A stretch of 64,000 nt of DNA from DASSQJ01 sp963773655. Its GTDB lineage: Bacteria; Actinomycetota; Actinomycetes; Actinomycetales; Dermatophilaceae. The notes under the pieces were generated by a model. The model saw nothing but the letters and a program-made list of their open reading frames with translations, was not told the origin of the DNA and did not search any database. The position numbers and the translations under genes are program-made. Shown here in pieces: positions 1-8,965 of this stretch; within the stretch, counting starts at the first letter, position 1; every line of letters starts with the position of its first letter. Location of the stretch: assembly GCA_963773655.1 (NCBI GenBank), contig CAVZBX010000007.1, positions 62,001-126,000 on the forward strand, given 5' to 3'.

Positions 1-1044
1 GGCACCTCCGGCCCGGCCCTCGGCCGGCGCGGCCGGGTCACCCGCCGCGACCTGCTCCTCCACGTCGCCGAGCTCGACCGCTGGGAGCGCCGTGGGGGAG
101 CGGGCCGCCCCTCCGGGGGGCGCCGGGGTCGCCGGCCGCCACCGGAGGGCACCGTCGACGGCCATCGGCTCGTCGTCCCGACCAGCGCCGTCCGCGAGGT
201 GGAGGCCGGTGGTGCCGACGTCCGCGAGCGAGCCGCCGCGCAGTCGCAGGCCGCCCGCGAGGTCGTCCCCGCCGACGCCCAGCCCACCCAGCTCACCCTC
301 GACCTCGGCGACCGGCCCCGGCTCGTCGCCGGCACCGGCCTGCCCGAGATGAGCGGCCCGGAGCGGGTGCGCGCCGAGCTCGACGTCCTCGGCCTCGACG
401 TCTCCGCCCACGTCACCCGGTTCTACGACCCGCTGCTCGACGCCCTCGGCGTCACCCGCAGCCGCGACCTGCTCGGCACCCGCAGCCGCCGCGAGGTGTG
501 GGTCGCCGGGGTCAAGGTCGCCACCCAGACCCCGCCGGTCCGCTCCGGGCGCCGGGTCGTCTTCCTCACCCTCGACGACGGCACCGGGCCCGCCGACTGC
601 ACCTTCTTCGAGGACGTCCAGGGCCCCTACGCCGAGGTGGTCTTCCACTCCTGGCTGCTCCTCGTCCGCGGGGTGGTGCGCCGCACCGGTGACCGCGGGG
701 TCTCGATCCGAGCCACCGGTGCCTGGGAGCTCGCCGCCCTCTGGGACGCGTGGCAGCTCGGCGGGCTCACCGCGGTGCGGGCCGCGGTCGCCGCGGGGGA
801 GGCCGACGCCGTCGCCCGGGCCGAGGCCGCCGAGGCCGCCGCCCGCGAGGCGGCGGAGCACGGTGGGCGGCGGGTCCTCGTCCACGCCTCCGGGTTCCGG
901 CAGTCGCCGTACGCCGACATCCGGCCCGCCGGGGGCACCGACCCGCGGTCGGGGCGCGGGGCTCCCGGGTCCGACCGGCCGCCGGCGCCCGCGCTGCCCT
1001 CCCGCAAGCTGTGGCACGCCAGCCCCGGCAGCTCCGGCCACTAG
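1..1044 (+). CDS. dnaE2: Error-prone DNA polymerase III alpha subunit DnaE2, 3' part
   Basis: C-terminal part of the error-prone replicative-type polymerase used in translesion synthesis; the start lies left of the window. Reading frame 1 is open from base 1 to TAG at 1042. Visible features are the helix-hairpin-helix/linker end, then an OB-fold beginning near VWVAGVKVATQTPP with VVFLTLDDGTG (about bases 500-600), and the ending RKLWHASPGSSGH. That OB-fold plus the KLWH-SPGSSG tail is characteristic of DnaE2 rather than DnaE1, which is longer and ends differently. In actinobacteria DnaE2 normally works with ImuA'/ImuB and is LexA-controlled; those genes and the promoter would lie outside this window. 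It is followed at 73 bp by a methyltransferase and then dinB. Confidence 0.93.
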   Translation, partial: GTSGPALGRRGRVTRRDLLLHVAELDRWERRGGAGRPSGGRRGRRPPPEGTVDGHRLVVPTSAVREVEAGGADVRERAAAQSQAAREVVPADAQPTQLTLDLGDRPRLVAGTGLPEMSGPERVRAELDVLGLDVSAHVTRFYDPLLDALGVTRSRDLLGTRSRREVWVAGVKVATQTPPVRSGRRVVFLTLDDGTGPADCTFFEDVQGPYAEVVFHSWLLLVRGVVRRTGDRGVSIRATGAWELAALWDAWQLGGLTAVRAAVAAGEADAVARAEAAEAAAREAAEHGGRRVLVHASGFRQSPYADIRPAGGTDPRSGRGAPGSDRPPAPALPSRKLWHASPGSSGH

Positions 1045-1117
1045 GGTTGGGCCGGGTCGTCCCGCCGGTCCACCGCACCCGCCGGCAGCCCCGACCACCG
1101 CACCGAGGAGGACCACC

Positions 1118-1894
1118 GTGGCCGACGACCAGGGCCGCCCGCACCGGGCGGCGCCCACGGCGCTGCGCACGAGCGCGGTCCAGCGTGCCCTCGACGAGCT
1201 CACCACGCGCCGACAGGCCGAGCTCGGCCGCCCGCTGCGGGTCCTCGACCTCGGTGGCGGCACCGGCGGCACCGCCGTCCCGCTCGCCGCCACCGGCCAC
1301 GACCTCACCGTCGTCGACCCCAGCCCCGACGCCCTGTTCTCGCTGCGCCGCCGTGCCGCCGAGCACCGCGTCGAGGACCGGGTCCGGGCCCTCCAGGGCG
1401 ACACCGACACGGTCCGCTCCCTCGTCGGCGACGGCCCCGGCTTCGACCTCGTCTGCCTCCACGGCACCCTCGAGGTCGTCGACGACCCCGCCGCGGCCCT
1501 CGACGCCGTCGCCGCCCTCCTCGCCCCCGACGGGACGCTCAGCCTCGTCGTGGCCCAGCGACTCCACGCCGTGCTCGCCCGTGCCCTCGCCGGTGAGTTC
1601 GAGCAGGCCCGCGCCATCCTCGACCGCCCCGACGGTCGCTGGGGCGACGACGACCCCTCGCCGCGGCGCTTCGACGAGGACACCGTCGTCGCCCTCCTGC
1701 GCGCCCACGGGCTGGCGCCGGTCCGCAGCACCGGCATCCGCACCTTCATCGACCTCGTCCCGTCCGCCCTCGTCGACTCCGAGGCCGACCGTGCCGCCCT
1801 GCTCGACCTCGAGGACGCCGCGCGCCACCACCCCGAGCACCCGGTGCTCGGTGCCCTCGGCAGCGCCCTGCACGTCCTTGCCACCCGGGGCTGA
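1118..1894 (+). CDS. Class I SAM-dependent methyltransferase
   Basis: 258-residue protein with a Rossmann methyltransferase fold. The SAM-binding motif I is VLDLGGGTGG (about residues 42-51), the acidic strand-2 end is VVDPSP, and motif IV is GFDLVCLHGTLEVV. The substrate is unknown. The GTG start at 1118 was chosen because GAGGAGGA (1105-1112) sits five bases upstream; longer in-frame readings run into dnaE2. It lies only 12 bp before dinB and probably shares its transcript. This placement before dinB recurs in actinobacteria (from memory), but no DNA-repair role has been shown that I know of. Confidence 0.88.
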   Translation: MADDQGRPHRAAPTALRTSAVQRALDELTTRRQAELGRPLRVLDLGGGTGGTAVPLAATGHDLTVVDPSPDALFSLRRRAAEHRVEDRVRALQGDTDTVRSLVGDGPGFDLVCLHGTLEVVDDPAAALDAVAALLAPDGTLSLVVAQRLHAVLARALAGEFEQARAILDRPDGRWGDDDPSPRRFDEDTVVALLRAHGLAPVRSTGIRTFIDLVPSALVDSEADRAALLDLEDAARHHPEHPVLGALGSALHVLATRG

Positions 1895-1906
1895 CGTCCA
1901 GCACCG

Positions 1907-3163
1907 ATGAGCCGCCGCCAGTTCACCGTCCCGGAGCGCGCCGCCACCGAGCCGCCCGACGACACCGGCTGCACGATCCTCCACGTCGACATGGATGCCT
2001 TCTACGCGTCGGCGACCCTGCTCTCGCACCCCGAGCTCGTCGGCACCCCGGTGATCATCGGCGGCGGCAACCGGGGCGTGGTCCTCTCGGCCACCTACGA
2101 GGCCCGCCGCTTCGGGGTCACCTCGGCGATGCCGATGGCCCGCGCCCGGCGGATGTGCCCCCGGGCCACGGTCCTCCCTCCCGACCACGACCTCTACGCC
2201 CGGATCTCCGCGGGCGTCATGGAGACCTTCCGGTCGGTCACCCCGGTCGTCGAGCCGCTCTCGCTCGACGAGGCCTTCCTCGACGTCGCCGGTGCGGTCC
2301 GACGCCTCGGCAGCCCGGCCACCATCGGCCAGTCCGTCCGCGACACCGTCCACGACGAGCAGGGCATCACCTGCTCGGTGGGCGTGGCCCCGAGCAAGTT
2401 CGTCGCCAAGCTCGCCTCGAACCTGGCCAAGCCCGACGGCATGCTCGTCGTCCCGCGCGACGAGGTCGTCCCCTTCGTCCAGCAGCTGCCCGTCGCGGCC
2501 CTCTGGGGGGTCGGCGACCGCACCGAGGAGCAGCTGCTCCGCCTCGGCCTGCGCACCGTCGGTGACATCGCCCACACCCCGCTCGACACCCTGGTCCGGG
2601 CTCTCGGGGAGGCCACCGGCCACCACCTCCACGAGCTCGCCTGGGGTCGCGACCCGCGTCCGGTCGAGCGCGAGCACCGCGAGAAGAGCATCGGCAGCGA
2701 CACCACCTTCGACGAGGACGTCGACGACGCCGCCGAGGTGCGCCGCCACCTGCTCGCCCTCAGCGAGCGCACCGCCGCCCGGCTGCGGGCCGCGGGGCTC
2801 AGCGGGCGCACCGTCACCCTCAAGGTGCGGTTCAGCGACTTCACGACGATCACCCGGGCCCGCACCCTGCGCGAGCCCACCGACAGCGGCCGGGCGCTGC
2901 ACGAGGCCGCCGTCTCGCTCTTCGACGCCCTCGGGCTGCAGCGGGCCCGGATCCGGCTGGTGGGGGTGCGGGCCACCGGCCTCACCGACACCGCCCGGAC
3001 CCCGCTCCAGGGGGTGATCGGGGAGCCCGAGCACGGGTGGCGCGACGCCGACCGGGCCGTCGACCGGGCCCGGGCCCGCTTCGGTTCGGGGTCGGTCCGG
3101 CCGGCCAGTCTCATCGAACGTGACACATCCGCTTCCACGAGGCCCCGTCGGGACCTATCCTGA
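1907..3163 (+). CDS. dinB: DNA polymerase IV (Y-family, DinB)
   Basis: 418-residue Y-family translesion polymerase. The palm carries the catalytic DMDAFYAS (first metal site, near residue 28) and SLDEAFLDV (DE pair, near residue 123). CSVGVAPSKFVAKLAS and a helix-hairpin-helix thumb (LWGVGDRTEEQLLRLGL) follow, with a little-finger domain from about residue 250. Pol IV extends mismatched or lesion-containing termini without proofreading. No beta-clamp-binding peptide is obvious at the C-terminus. The ATG start lies 12 bp after the methyltransferase stop. I see no LexA box immediately upstream, so induction would have to come from a promoter further up. Confidence 0.96.
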   Translation: MSRRQFTVPERAATEPPDDTGCTILHVDMDAFYASATLLSHPELVGTPVIIGGGNRGVVLSATYEARRFGVTSAMPMARARRMCPRATVLPPDHDLYARISAGVMETFRSVTPVVEPLSLDEAFLDVAGAVRRLGSPATIGQSVRDTVHDEQGITCSVGVAPSKFVAKLASNLAKPDGMLVVPRDEVVPFVQQLPVAALWGVGDRTEEQLLRLGLRTVGDIAHTPLDTLVRALGEATGHHLHELAWGRDPRPVEREHREKSIGSDTTFDEDVDDAAEVRRHLLALSERTAARLRAAGLSGRTVTLKVRFSDFTTITRARTLREPTDSGRALHEAAVSLFDALGLQRARIRLVGVRATGLTDTARTPLQGVIGEPEHGWRDADRAVDRARARFGSGSVRPASLIERDTSASTRPRRDLS

Positions 3164-3227
3164 AACCTCAGGGACCGATCAACGGGGCCGTCCGCCGGGC
3201 GACCCGGGCCGACCGACGGGAGGATCC

Positions 3228-3614
3228 GTGCCCCTCTCAGAGCACGAGCAGAAGATGCTCGCCCAGATGGAGCAGGCGCTCGCCAGCGAGGACCCCAAGT
3301 TCGCCTCGCAGATGCAGGGTCGTGGGCTGACCTCGATCCAGCACCGCCGCTGGATCATCGGTGTCGTGGGCGTCGTCGCCGGCCTCGGGCTCGTGCTCGT
3401 CGGGATCAACACGACGATGTGGGTGGGTGCGATCGGGTTCGCCGTGATGGTGGCGGCTGCGGTCTATGCCGTCACGCCCCCGCGTCGGGCCCGCCTGGCC
3501 GCCGTCCAGGATGGGGGCGAGCCCGGACCCCCCGGGAAAAGACGCCGGGGTCAGCGGTCCTCGTTCATGAACCGCCTCGACGAGCGCTGGGAGCGCCGCG
3601 AGAACAACTGGTGA
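3228..3614 (+). CDS. DUF3040 small membrane protein
   Basis: 128 residues. The N-terminus MPLSEHEQKMLAQMEQAL and the following LASEDPKFA are the DUF3040 signature. Two hydrophobic helices (about residues 44-62 and 67-83) follow, then a basic tail. Function is unknown. In many actinobacteria this gene sits between dinB and mraZ at the head of the division/cell-wall cluster; here mraZ does not follow, so that junction is rearranged. The GTG start is supported by GGGAGGA at 3219-3225. A TATCCT box at 3155-3160, overlapping the dinB end, could be its -10. Confidence 0.9.
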   Translation: MPLSEHEQKMLAQMEQALASEDPKFASQMQGRGLTSIQHRRWIIGVVGVVAGLGLVLVGINTTMWVGAIGFAVMVAAAVYAVTPPRRARLAAVQDGGEPGPPGKRRRGQRSSFMNRLDERWERRENNW

Positions 3615-3677
3615 GCAACGTCACGGTCCCTGTCGAAGGTCAGCGTCCTCCAGGCGGCACCGCGCCGACCACGGGCC

Positions 3678-4172
3678 TCAGGTGACGAGCACCCCCACGA
3701 CGTAGAGCGCGGCCACCACCAGCCCGGCCAGCAGCTCGATGCCGACGCTGTGCACCACCGCGGTGATGGCGTGCTTGGTGCGCTGCCACGCCTGCCGGCG
3801 GTCGCGACCCCGGCCCAGCTCCACGAGCCAGATACCCAGGACGAACCCCACCACGGCGCCGACGACGGGGACCACGAAGAACCCCACGACCCCGAGCAGC
3901 ACGGCGAGCACGAGGGTCGAGGTGCGCACGCCCTGCTCCCTCATCCGGCGTCCGGGGACCAGGTACTGCAGGCCCTTCCCGGCGGCCGCCACGAGCACGG
4001 ACAGCGCGAAGAGCACCCAGCCGACCGGGCCCGCCGTGGTGAGCGCGAAGACCAACATGCCCGCCAGGATCAGCAGGGTGCCCGGGAGGACCGGGACGAC
4101 GATGCCGACGAGGCCGACGACGACGAGGAGCGGGGGGAGCAGCAGCCAGACGTCGTCGGCGAGGCCGTTCAC
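3678..4172 (-). CDS. DUF456 family integral membrane protein
   Basis: 164 residues with about four to five membrane segments and a glycine-rich pattern typical of DUF456 (GLVGIVVPVLPGTLLILAG; later FVVPVVGAVVGFVLGIWL and a GRDRRQAWQ loop). Function unknown. The GTG start at 4172 lies one base after the stop of the upstream DUF7455 gene, so the two are translationally coupled and presumably co-transcribed leftward. Confidence 0.88.
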   Translation of the reverse strand: MNGLADDVWLLLPPLLVVVGLVGIVVPVLPGTLLILAGMLVFALTTAGPVGWVLFALSVLVAAAGKGLQYLVPGRRMREQGVRTSTLVLAVLLGVVGFFVVPVVGAVVGFVLGIWLVELGRGRDRRQAWQRTKHAITAVVHSVGIELLAGLVVAALYVVGVLVT

Positions 4173-4173
4173 C

Positions 4174-4389
4174 TCAGTCGGCGGCTGCCGATGGGGTGGG
4201 CTCGGTGAGCCGGTCGCTCTCGTCGTGGATCTCGGCGATGCTGGCGAGCGCGGCGGTGTGCTCGCGCCCGTGGTGGGCGCAGAAGAGCAGCTCTCCGCCG
4301 GCGTTCAGGCGGACGCGGACGTAGGCCTGCGCTCCGCAGCGGTCGCAGCGGTCCGCGGCGGTCAGGGTGGGTGCCAGTGCGGCGTTCAC
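4174..4389 (-). CDS. Small zinc-ribbon-like DUF7455 protein
   Basis: 71 residues with CDRCGAQAYVRV and a second metal-ligand-like CAHHGREH, a short treble-clef/zinc-ribbon pattern. This family is conserved in actinobacteria next to parE. The GTG at 4389 was chosen because GAGGAGG ends six bases upstream; earlier in-frame codons are antisense to the parE start region. Function unknown; a nucleic-acid-binding or protein-contact role is only an inference from the zinc motif. Confidence 0.85.
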   Translation of the reverse strand: MNAALAPTLTAADRCDRCGAQAYVRVRLNAGGELLFCAHHGREHTAALASIAEIHDESDRLTEPTPSAAAD

Positions 4390-4599
4390 GTCGGCCTCCT
4401 CGGCGGGCTGTGGTCGTGCGGGCGGTTCGGTGGGGCCGGCCCCGGGTGGGTCGGCGAGCGTTGCAACAGTCAAGCACGCCCGTGGCATTCCGTGGTGCAG
4501 GGGTGGCCGTATCGAGACCCACATGTCGAGATCGTGACCATACGGGGGAGGGGGGACGGGCGGCCGGTGCGCCTGTCCGGGGCCGTCGGGGCGGCCGGT

Positions 4600-4605
4600 T
4601 ACGCT
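4600..4605 (+). promoter_or_regulatory. -10 box of a leaderless parE promoter
   Basis: TACGCT ends exactly six bases before the GTG of parE and no Shine-Dalgarno sequence precedes that GTG, so the transcript probably begins at the start codon. The 222-bp interval 4390-4611 between the divergent DUF7455 and parE genes shows no other gene. Confidence 0.6.
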
Positions 4606-4611
4606 GCCTGC

Positions 4612-6738
4612 GTGCCGAGCACCACCGCCAAGAAGACCGCCACGAGCAAGTCCGCGTCCGAGTACACCGCCCACCACCTCCAGGTCCTCGAGGGCCTGGA
4701 GGCGGTCCGCAAGCGCCCGGGCATGTACATCGGCTCCACCGACAGCCGTGGGCTCATGCACTGCCTCTGGGAGATCATCGACAACGCCGTCGACGAGGCC
4801 CTCGGCGGCCACTGCGACCACATCGAGGTGCTCCTCCTCGGCGACGGGTCGGTGGAGGTCCGCGACAACGGGCGCGGGGTCCCCGTCGACATCGAGCCCC
4901 GCACCGGCCTCACCGGGGTCGAGCTCGTCTACACCCGCCTGCACGCGGGCGGGAAGTTCGGTGGGGGTTCGTACACCGCCTCCGGCGGGCTCCACGGCGT
5001 CGGCGCCTCGGTCGTCAACGCCCTGTCCTCCCGGCTCGACGTCGAGGTCGACCGGGGCGGCAAGACGTACGCGATGAGCTTCCGGCGCGGGGAGCCCGGG
5101 GTGTTCTCCGACGTCGCGGGCGCCCAGGGGCGCAAGGACCCCGGCCACGAGTTCACGCCGTACATCCGCAACAGCGAGCTCGAGGTGATCGGCCGGGCGA
5201 GGCGGGGGGTCACGGGCACCCGGGTGCGGTACTGGGCCGACCCGCAGATCTTCCTCAAGGACGCCGAGTTCGACCTCACCGGCCTGCTCGGTCGCGCCCG
5301 GCAGACCTCCTTCCTCGTGCCCGGCCTGACCATCGTCGTCCGCGACGAGCGGCGTGCGGAGGCCACCGAGGAGGTCTTCGTCCACGACGGTGGCATCTCG
5401 GAGTTCTGCGACTTCCTCGCCCCGGACGCACCGGTCACCGACACCTGGCGGATCCAGGGCACCGGCACCTTCACCGAGACCGTGCCCGTGCTCGACGGCA
5501 AGGGGCACATGACCCCCACCGAGGTCGAGCGGGAGTGCGGCGTCGACATCGCCCTGCGCTGGGGCACCGGCTACGACACCACGGTCTCCTCGTTCGTCAA
5601 CATCATCGCCACCCCGAAGGGGGGCACCCACCTCGCCGGCTTCGAGCAGGCGCTGCTCAAGGTGCTGCGGGCCCAGGTCGCCGCCAACGCCCGGCGGCTC
5701 AAGCTCGGCAGCGACAAGGTCGACAAGGAGGACGTGCTGGCCGGCCTCACCGCCGTCGTCACGGTGCGGCTGGCCGAGCCGCAGTTCGAGGGCCAGACCA
5801 AGGAGGTCCTCGGCACCGCGGCCGTGCGCCAGGTCGTCTCCCGGGTGCTCGAGCGCGAGCTCACCGCCCTGCTCACCTCCACCAGGCGGCCGACGAAGCA
5901 GCAGGCCGGTGCCGTGCTCGAGAAGGTCGTCGCCGAGATGAAGTCGCGGATCAGCGCGCGGCTGCACAAGGAGACCCAGCGCCGCAAGACCGCCCTCGAG
6001 TCCTCCACGCTCCCCGCCAAGCTCGCCGACTGCCGCAGCAGCGATCCCGACCGCACCGAGCTGTTCATCGTCGAGGGCGACAGCGCCCTCGGCACCGCCA
6101 AGCTCGCCCGGAACAGCGAGTACCAGGCCCTGCTGCCGATCCGCGGCAAGATCCTCAACGTGCAGAAGGCCTCGGTCACCGACATGCTCGGCAACGCCGA
6201 GTGCGCCGCCATCATCCAGGTCATCGGCGCGGGCTCCGGGCGCAGCTTCGACCTGGAGTCGGTCCGCTACGGCAAGGTCATCATCATGACCGACGCCGAC
6301 GTCGACGGCGCCCACATCCGCACCCTGCTGCTCACCCTCTTCTTCCGCTACATGCGGCCCCTCGTCGAGGCCGGCCGCGTGTACGCCGCGGTGCCGCCGC
6401 TGCACCGCATCGAGGTCGTGAACGCGGGCAGCAAGGCCAACGAGGTCCTCTACACCTACTCCGAGGCCGAGATGCGCCGCACCATGGCCGGGCTCGCCAA
6501 GCGGGGGAGGAAGACCAAGCCCCTCCAGCGCTACAAGGGCCTGGGCGAGATGGACGCCGACCAGCTCGCCGAGACCACGATGGACCCGCGCCACCGCACG
6601 CTGCGGAAGGTGACCCTCGGCGACATCGAGTCCGCGGCCACCGTGTTCGAGCTGCTCATGGGTGGCGAGGTCGGGCCGCGCAAGGACTTCATCGTCGAGT
6701 CCGCCGGGGCCCTCGACCGCGAGCGCATCGACGCCTGA
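4612..6738 (+). CDS. parE: DNA topoisomerase IV subunit B (ParE)
   Basis: 708-residue type IIA topoisomerase ATPase/TOPRIM subunit. The GHKL ATPase domain shows EIIDNAVDEALGG, DNGRGVPVD and a GLHGVGASVVNALS lid. The transducer domain follows, then TOPRIM with VEGDSALGTAKLARN, DADVDGAHI and LQRYKGLGEMD. EGDSALG rather than EGDSAGG, and pairing with parC 4 kb away, favour ParE over GyrB. With ParC it decatenates daughter chromosomes. The GTG at 4612 was chosen over the long upstream extension, which is antisense to two real genes; a -10 box abuts it. The gene ends before a strong palindromic hairpin. Confidence 0.93.
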   Translation: MPSTTAKKTATSKSASEYTAHHLQVLEGLEAVRKRPGMYIGSTDSRGLMHCLWEIIDNAVDEALGGHCDHIEVLLLGDGSVEVRDNGRGVPVDIEPRTGLTGVELVYTRLHAGGKFGGGSYTASGGLHGVGASVVNALSSRLDVEVDRGGKTYAMSFRRGEPGVFSDVAGAQGRKDPGHEFTPYIRNSELEVIGRARRGVTGTRVRYWADPQIFLKDAEFDLTGLLGRARQTSFLVPGLTIVVRDERRAEATEEVFVHDGGISEFCDFLAPDAPVTDTWRIQGTGTFTETVPVLDGKGHMTPTEVERECGVDIALRWGTGYDTTVSSFVNIIATPKGGTHLAGFEQALLKVLRAQVAANARRLKLGSDKVDKEDVLAGLTAVVTVRLAEPQFEGQTKEVLGTAAVRQVVSRVLERELTALLTSTRRPTKQQAGAVLEKVVAEMKSRISARLHKETQRRKTALESSTLPAKLADCRSSDPDRTELFIVEGDSALGTAKLARNSEYQALLPIRGKILNVQKASVTDMLGNAECAAIIQVIGAGSGRSFDLESVRYGKVIIMTDADVDGAHIRTLLLTLFFRYMRPLVEAGRVYAAVPPLHRIEVVNAGSKANEVLYTYSEAEMRRTMAGLAKRGRKTKPLQRYKGLGEMDADQLAETTMDPRHRTLRKVTLGDIESAATVFELLMGGEVGPRKDFIVESAGALDRERIDA

Positions 6739-6768
6739 GCCCGGCGGCGGTCCCTACCCCGCACGACA

Positions 6769-6803
6769 CGGTGGTGGGGAGGCCCGAGGCCTCCCCACCA
6801 CCG
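6769..6803. terminator. Perfect 16-bp hairpin between convergent parE and sugar transporter genes
   Basis: Bases 6769-6784 and 6788-6803 are exact reverse complements around a three-base loop (CGA), with partial outer pairing. It lies between two converging genes, so it is probably a shared terminator. There is no U-tract on either strand, which is common in high-GC actinobacteria. Confidence 0.75.
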
Positions 6804-6830
6804 TCGTGTCCTACCCGGCGTGCCGCCGGG

Positions 6831-7778
6831 TCAGCCCTTCACACCGCCGGCCAGCAGACCGCGGACGAAGTACCGCTGCCCGAACAGGAAGATGCCCACG
6901 GGCACGATCAGGGCCACGAAGGCGCCTGCCGACAGCAGGTGCCAGTCCTGGCCCCGGGAGCCCGACAGCTCGGCCAGCCGGACCGTGAGCGGCGCGACGT
7001 TCGGCGTGCCGCCCGCGAAGGTCAGCGCGACGAGCAGGTCGTTCCAGACCCAGAGGAACTGGAACACCGTGAACGCGGCGATCGCCGGGACGAGCAGCGG
7101 GAGCAGCACGCGGAAGAAGATCCGCACGTGCCCGGCACCGTCGACCCGGGCCGCCTCGACCAGCGACCGCGGGATGTCCTTCATGAAGTTGTGGAACATG
7201 AAGATCGCCAGCGGCAGCGCGAAGATCGAGTGCGACAGCCAGACCGTCCAGAACGAGCCGGCCAGACCCACGTCGACGTAGATCGACAGCAGCGGGATCA
7301 GGGTGACCTGCAGCGGCACGATCTGGAGCGCGAACACCGCGACGAAGAGCAGGTCGCGGCCCCGGAACTCGATCCAGGCGAAGGCGTACGCCGCCAGCAG
7401 CGCGATGGTGATCGGGATGACCACCGCCGGCACCGTGATGACGAGCGTGTTCACGAAGTACGTCGCGAACGCCGTGCTGCTGCCGGTGAGCACCTGGTCG
7501 TAGTTGCTGAGCGTGAACTCCGGGTTGGTGAACCAGGTCCACCACCCGCTGCTCTGGATCGAGGCCTGGGGGCGGATCGAGGTGATCAGCAGCCCGAAGG
7601 TCGGGATCGTCCACAGGATCGCCATGACGATCGCGATGCCCGTCGCCCACGGCGAGGTGAGCCGGGTCTTGGCCTCGGTCGCCCGGATCTCGGCCTTGGT
7701 GAGCTTGCGCGGGCCTTTCGGCGCGGTCTTCTCCTCCACCGCTGGGGTGGCCGGCATCTCCGGGTTCGAGGTGGTCAT
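6831..7778 (-). CDS. Carbohydrate ABC transporter permease, MalG/AglG type
   Basis: 315-residue inner-membrane permease with six predicted helices and a cytoplasmic N-terminal tail rich in Lys/Glu. The ATPase-docking EAA loop is SLVEAARVDGAGHVRIFFRVLLP. It pairs with the MalF-type permease whose stop overlaps its ATG by four bases (ATGA, 7775-7778). The substrate is probably an alpha-glucoside or other oligosaccharide, judged only by overall similarity to Agl systems. No ATPase gene accompanies it; actinobacteria often use a shared MsiK-type ATPase. Confidence 0.92.
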   Translation of the reverse strand: MTTSNPEMPATPAVEEKTAPKGPRKLTKAEIRATEAKTRLTSPWATGIAIVMAILWTIPTFGLLITSIRPQASIQSSGWWTWFTNPEFTLSNYDQVLTGSSTAFATYFVNTLVITVPAVVIPITIALLAAYAFAWIEFRGRDLLFVAVFALQIVPLQVTLIPLLSIYVDVGLAGSFWTVWLSHSIFALPLAIFMFHNFMKDIPRSLVEAARVDGAGHVRIFFRVLLPLLVPAIAAFTVFQFLWVWNDLLVALTFAGGTPNVAPLTVRLAELSGSRGQDWHLLSAGAFVALIVPVGIFLFGQRYFVRGLLAGGVKG

Positions 7779-8965
7779 CGGATGTCCTCCGAGAGTCGAA
7801 GCTGGCGCACCTGGTAGACGACCACCGGGATGACGATGACGAACAGCAGCACGGCGAGGGCGGCTCCGAGCCCGAAGTCGAACTGTCGGAAGCTCTGCGT
7901 GTAGAACTCGTTCGCCACCACGGACGTCTGGAAGTTGCCACCCGTCATGGTGCGGACGATGTCGAAGACCTTCAGCGTCGTCATCGTGATCGTCACCCAG
8001 ACCACGAGCAGCGCGGGACGGATGCTCGGGACCGTGACGTACCGGAACATCCGCAGCCCCGAGACGCCGTCGAGACGGGCCGCCTCGATGATGTCGTCGG
8101 GGATCGCCTTGATCGCCGCCGAGATGATCGTCATCGCGAACCCGGTCTGGATCCAGACCATCACGACGATGAGGAAGATCGTGTTCCACGGGATGGTGAG
8201 CAGGAACTGGTATGGATCGAGCCCCAGCCAGACGAGGATCTGGTTCGCCAACCCGATCTGCGGGCGGGCGGGCGCCCGGTACTCGTAGACGAACCTCCAG
8301 ATGATCGAGGCACCGACGAGGGAGATCGCCATGGGGAGGAAGATCAGCCCCTTGGAGAGGGCCTCTCCACGCGTCCGGTCGATGAGCACGGCGTAGATGA
8401 GCCCCAGGCCCACCGCGACGAGGGGCACGAGGATCACCCAGATCAGGGTGTTGCGCAGGACGGTCTGGAACTCCGAGGTGGTGAACAGGGTGGAGAAGTT
8501 CTCGAAGCCGACGAACTCGCTGCGCTCGGAGTCGTACCACGGGGAGCGCCCGTAGAAGGACTGGATGAGGGTGCTGATGCCCGGCCAGATCAGGCCGAGG
8601 AGCAGGGCGGCGAGGGCCGGCCCGACGAAGGCGATCGCCACCGTCCAGTTGGGCACCCGCTTGCGGCTGTCGACCATGAAGAGCAGCAACGCCATCACGC
8701 CGACGAAGAGCGCGACGACGAACACCATGAGGCCGAGCTTCTTGGCCGCGGTGTCGGAGTCGACGAGGAAGGAGGGCCAGGTGATCTCCGGGACGGCGTT
8801 GAAGAAGCTGGCCGCGATGAGTCCCAGGACGCCGACGAAGACGAGGACCATGAGGATGCCGACGGCCAGGGCACTGTAGCTGATCGGGCTGGAGCGTTCG
8901 CGGGACGGCGCGTTCGTGGACGCGTCGGCCTGCTCGGGGGTCTTGATGTCAGACAGCGGAGTCAC
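7775..8965 (-). CDS. Carbohydrate ABC transporter permease, MalF/AglF type
   Basis: 396 residues with about eight predicted membrane helices. Two extra N-terminal helices precede the core, and the EAA loop is AIPDDIIEAARLDGVSGLRM. Longer than typical minimal MalF homologues because of the N-terminal helix pair. The start is awkward: the GTG at 8965 lies inside GGAGGTGA, itself a near-perfect Shine-Dalgarno sequence. With normal spacing that site would point to the in-frame CTG at 8956. I give the GTG but either is possible. A hairpin separates this gene from the upstream binding-protein gene. Confidence 0.9.
   Translation of the reverse strand: MTPLSDIKTPEQADASTNAPSRERSSPISYSALAVGILMVLVFVGVLGLIAASFFNAVPEITWPSFLVDSDTAAKKLGLMVFVVALFVGVMALLLFMVDSRKRVPNWTVAIAFVGPALAALLLGLIWPGISTLIQSFYGRSPWYDSERSEFVGFENFSTLFTTSEFQTVLRNTLIWVILVPLVAVGLGLIYAVLIDRTRGEALSKGLIFLPMAISLVGASIIWRFVYEYRAPARPQIGLANQILVWLGLDPYQFLLTIPWNTIFLIVVMVWIQTGFAMTIISAAIKAIPDDIIEAARLDGVSGLRMFRYVTVPSIRPALLVVWVTITMTTLKVFDIVRTMTGGNFQTSVVANEFYTQSFRQFDFGLGAALAVLLFVIVIPVVVYQVRQLRLSEDIR

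Noticed and set aside
767..3034. A 755-codon open frame on the minus strand opposite dinB
   Set aside because: Shadow of GC-rich coding: repetitive Gly/Glu/Ala composition, no domain, and the plus strand encodes an unambiguous Pol IV. The same holds for the long minus- and plus-strand frames opposite parE, parC, acnA, dxs and fadB.
4612..6738. gyrB
   Set aside because: EGDSALGTAKLARN, pairing with a ParC lacking the GyrA box, and neighbouring DUF7455 all indicate parE.
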